Source of the DNA: Alphaproteobacteria bacterium
GTDB lineage: Bacteria > Pseudomonadota > Alphaproteobacteria > SMXP01
Reading direction: 5' to 3'
NCBI GenBank assembly: GCA_021774995.1
Contig: JAJFIM010000257.1
Location: 1-5,044, forward strand
Length of the DNA: 5,044 bases
The position numbers and the translations under genes are program-made. Below are positions 4,724-5,044 of the stretch, in pieces (within the stretch, counting starts at the first letter, position 1; each line of letters starts with the position of its first letter). Below the pieces are notes generated by a model. It was not told where the DNA came from. It searched no databases and worked only from the letters and a program-made list of their open reading frames with translations.

Positions 4724-5044
4724 ATGAGAGTAATTGTAACCCTTCTCAAAGTCATTGGCGGCGCGGCGATCCTGATCGCACCCACTCTGCTCGCCCTCTT
4801 TTTTATCTTTGACCCTGACCGTCCCCCCCTGGACGACGCCGCGCGGGTCGACATAAGCGACTCCCAGACCGGGGATTTTATCAAGCTGTCGGATGGCGTC
4901 ACCTACTATCAATGGCATGGTAATGTGCAAGGCGGCACAATTGTCCTGGTTCACGGTTTTATGGCGCCCAGTTTTGTTTTTTCCAGCCTAACGCAAAGCC
5001 TGGTTCAGGAGGGGTATCGCGTTCTCACCTACGATCAATTCGGG
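4724..5044 (+). CDS. Membrane-anchored alpha/beta hydrolase, N-terminal fragment
   Basis: The first 107 codons of a gene that continues past the right edge. Residues 5-29 form one hydrophobic segment (VTLLKVIGGAAILIAPTLLALFFIF), a signal anchor or uncleaved signal peptide, followed by a proline- and aspartate-rich linker. The alpha/beta hydrolase core starts near 53 (IKLSDGVTYYQW). TIVLVHGF at 72-79 supplies the HG oxyanion-hole motif, and RVLTYDQFG at 99-107 matches the strand before the family's YDxxGxGxS motif. The nucleophile elbow, acid and histidine lie outside, so activity and substrate (esterase, lipase, epoxide or haloalkane hydrolase) cannot be told. The ATG lacks a Shine-Dalgarno (ACTCCCCTCCC precedes it). 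The frame stays open upstream with a GTG at 4706, so the start is uncertain; leaderless translation is possible. Confidence 0.82.
   Translation, partial: MRVIVTLLKVIGGAAILIAPTLLALFFIFDPDRPPLDDAARVDISDSQTGDFIKLSDGVTYYQWHGNVQGGTIVLVHGFMAPSFVFSSLTQSLVQEGYRVLTYDQFG

Noticed and set aside
4655..4954. Minus-strand open frame opposite the hydrolase start
   Set aside because: The plus strand in this stretch encodes a membrane anchor and the HG motif of an alpha/beta hydrolase; the antisense translation has no recognisable features.
1..5044. Mobile elements, CRISPR arrays, phage genes or a defence system
   Set aside because: No transposase, integrase, direct-repeat array, tRNA attachment duplication or defence-type domain was seen; ssrA can serve as an integration site, but nothing next to it looks like an integrase or a repeated 3' end.

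Overview
The window looks like ordinary chromosomal DNA of an alphaproteobacterium. The strongest evidence is a circularly permuted, two-piece tmRNA gene (ssrA, about 4299-4646), whose tRNA-like acceptor half with an encoded CCA lies upstream of the half carrying the proteolysis tag. Such a layout is characteristic of Alphaproteobacteria, though also known in cyanobacterial and betaproteobacterial lineages. The neighbouring genes fit: a glutathione-dependent formaldehyde dehydrogenase start, a Nu-class GST, and ThyA plus DHFR. I cannot name the genus.

Layout. Positions 1-92 (minus) hold the first 30 codons of a class III alcohol dehydrogenase (adhC/frmA type), read out of the window. A 236-base divergent intergenic region (93-328) follows, with several GTCAC motifs. 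On the plus strand, 329-1057 encodes a 242-residue exported protein of no assigned function, with a possible allene-oxide-cyclase/dirigent-like barrel signature. It ends 12 bases from the end of a convergent minus-strand cluster, which in transcription order is thyA (thymidylate synthase), a YhbS-like GNAT acetyltransferase, folA (dihydrofolate reductase) and an OsmC-family protein. From the divergent region 3453-3553 a plus-strand Nu-class GST (YfcG-like) is read. It is followed by a short hairpin terminator, the split ssrA gene, and the start of a membrane-anchored alpha/beta hydrolase that runs off the right edge.

How the genes fit together. ThyA makes dTMP and oxidises methylene-tetrahydrofolate to dihydrofolate, and FolA reduces dihydrofolate back to tetrahydrofolate, so the minus-strand cluster holds both halves of the thymidylate cycle. 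The GNAT start is 3 bases from the thyA stop, and the osmC start overlaps the folA stop by one base, so both look translationally coupled. OsmC, the GST and the formaldehyde dehydrogenase are thiol, peroxide or glutathione functions, but nothing shows that they work as one system. The tmRNA rescues stalled ribosomes and tags their products with a predicted AANDNYEGEVALAA.

I see no mobile element, CRISPR array, tRNA gene or phage gene. I found no convincing undescribed multi-gene system. The least explained items are the exported protein at 329-1057 with its upstream repeats, and the acetyltransferase sitting between thyA and folA.
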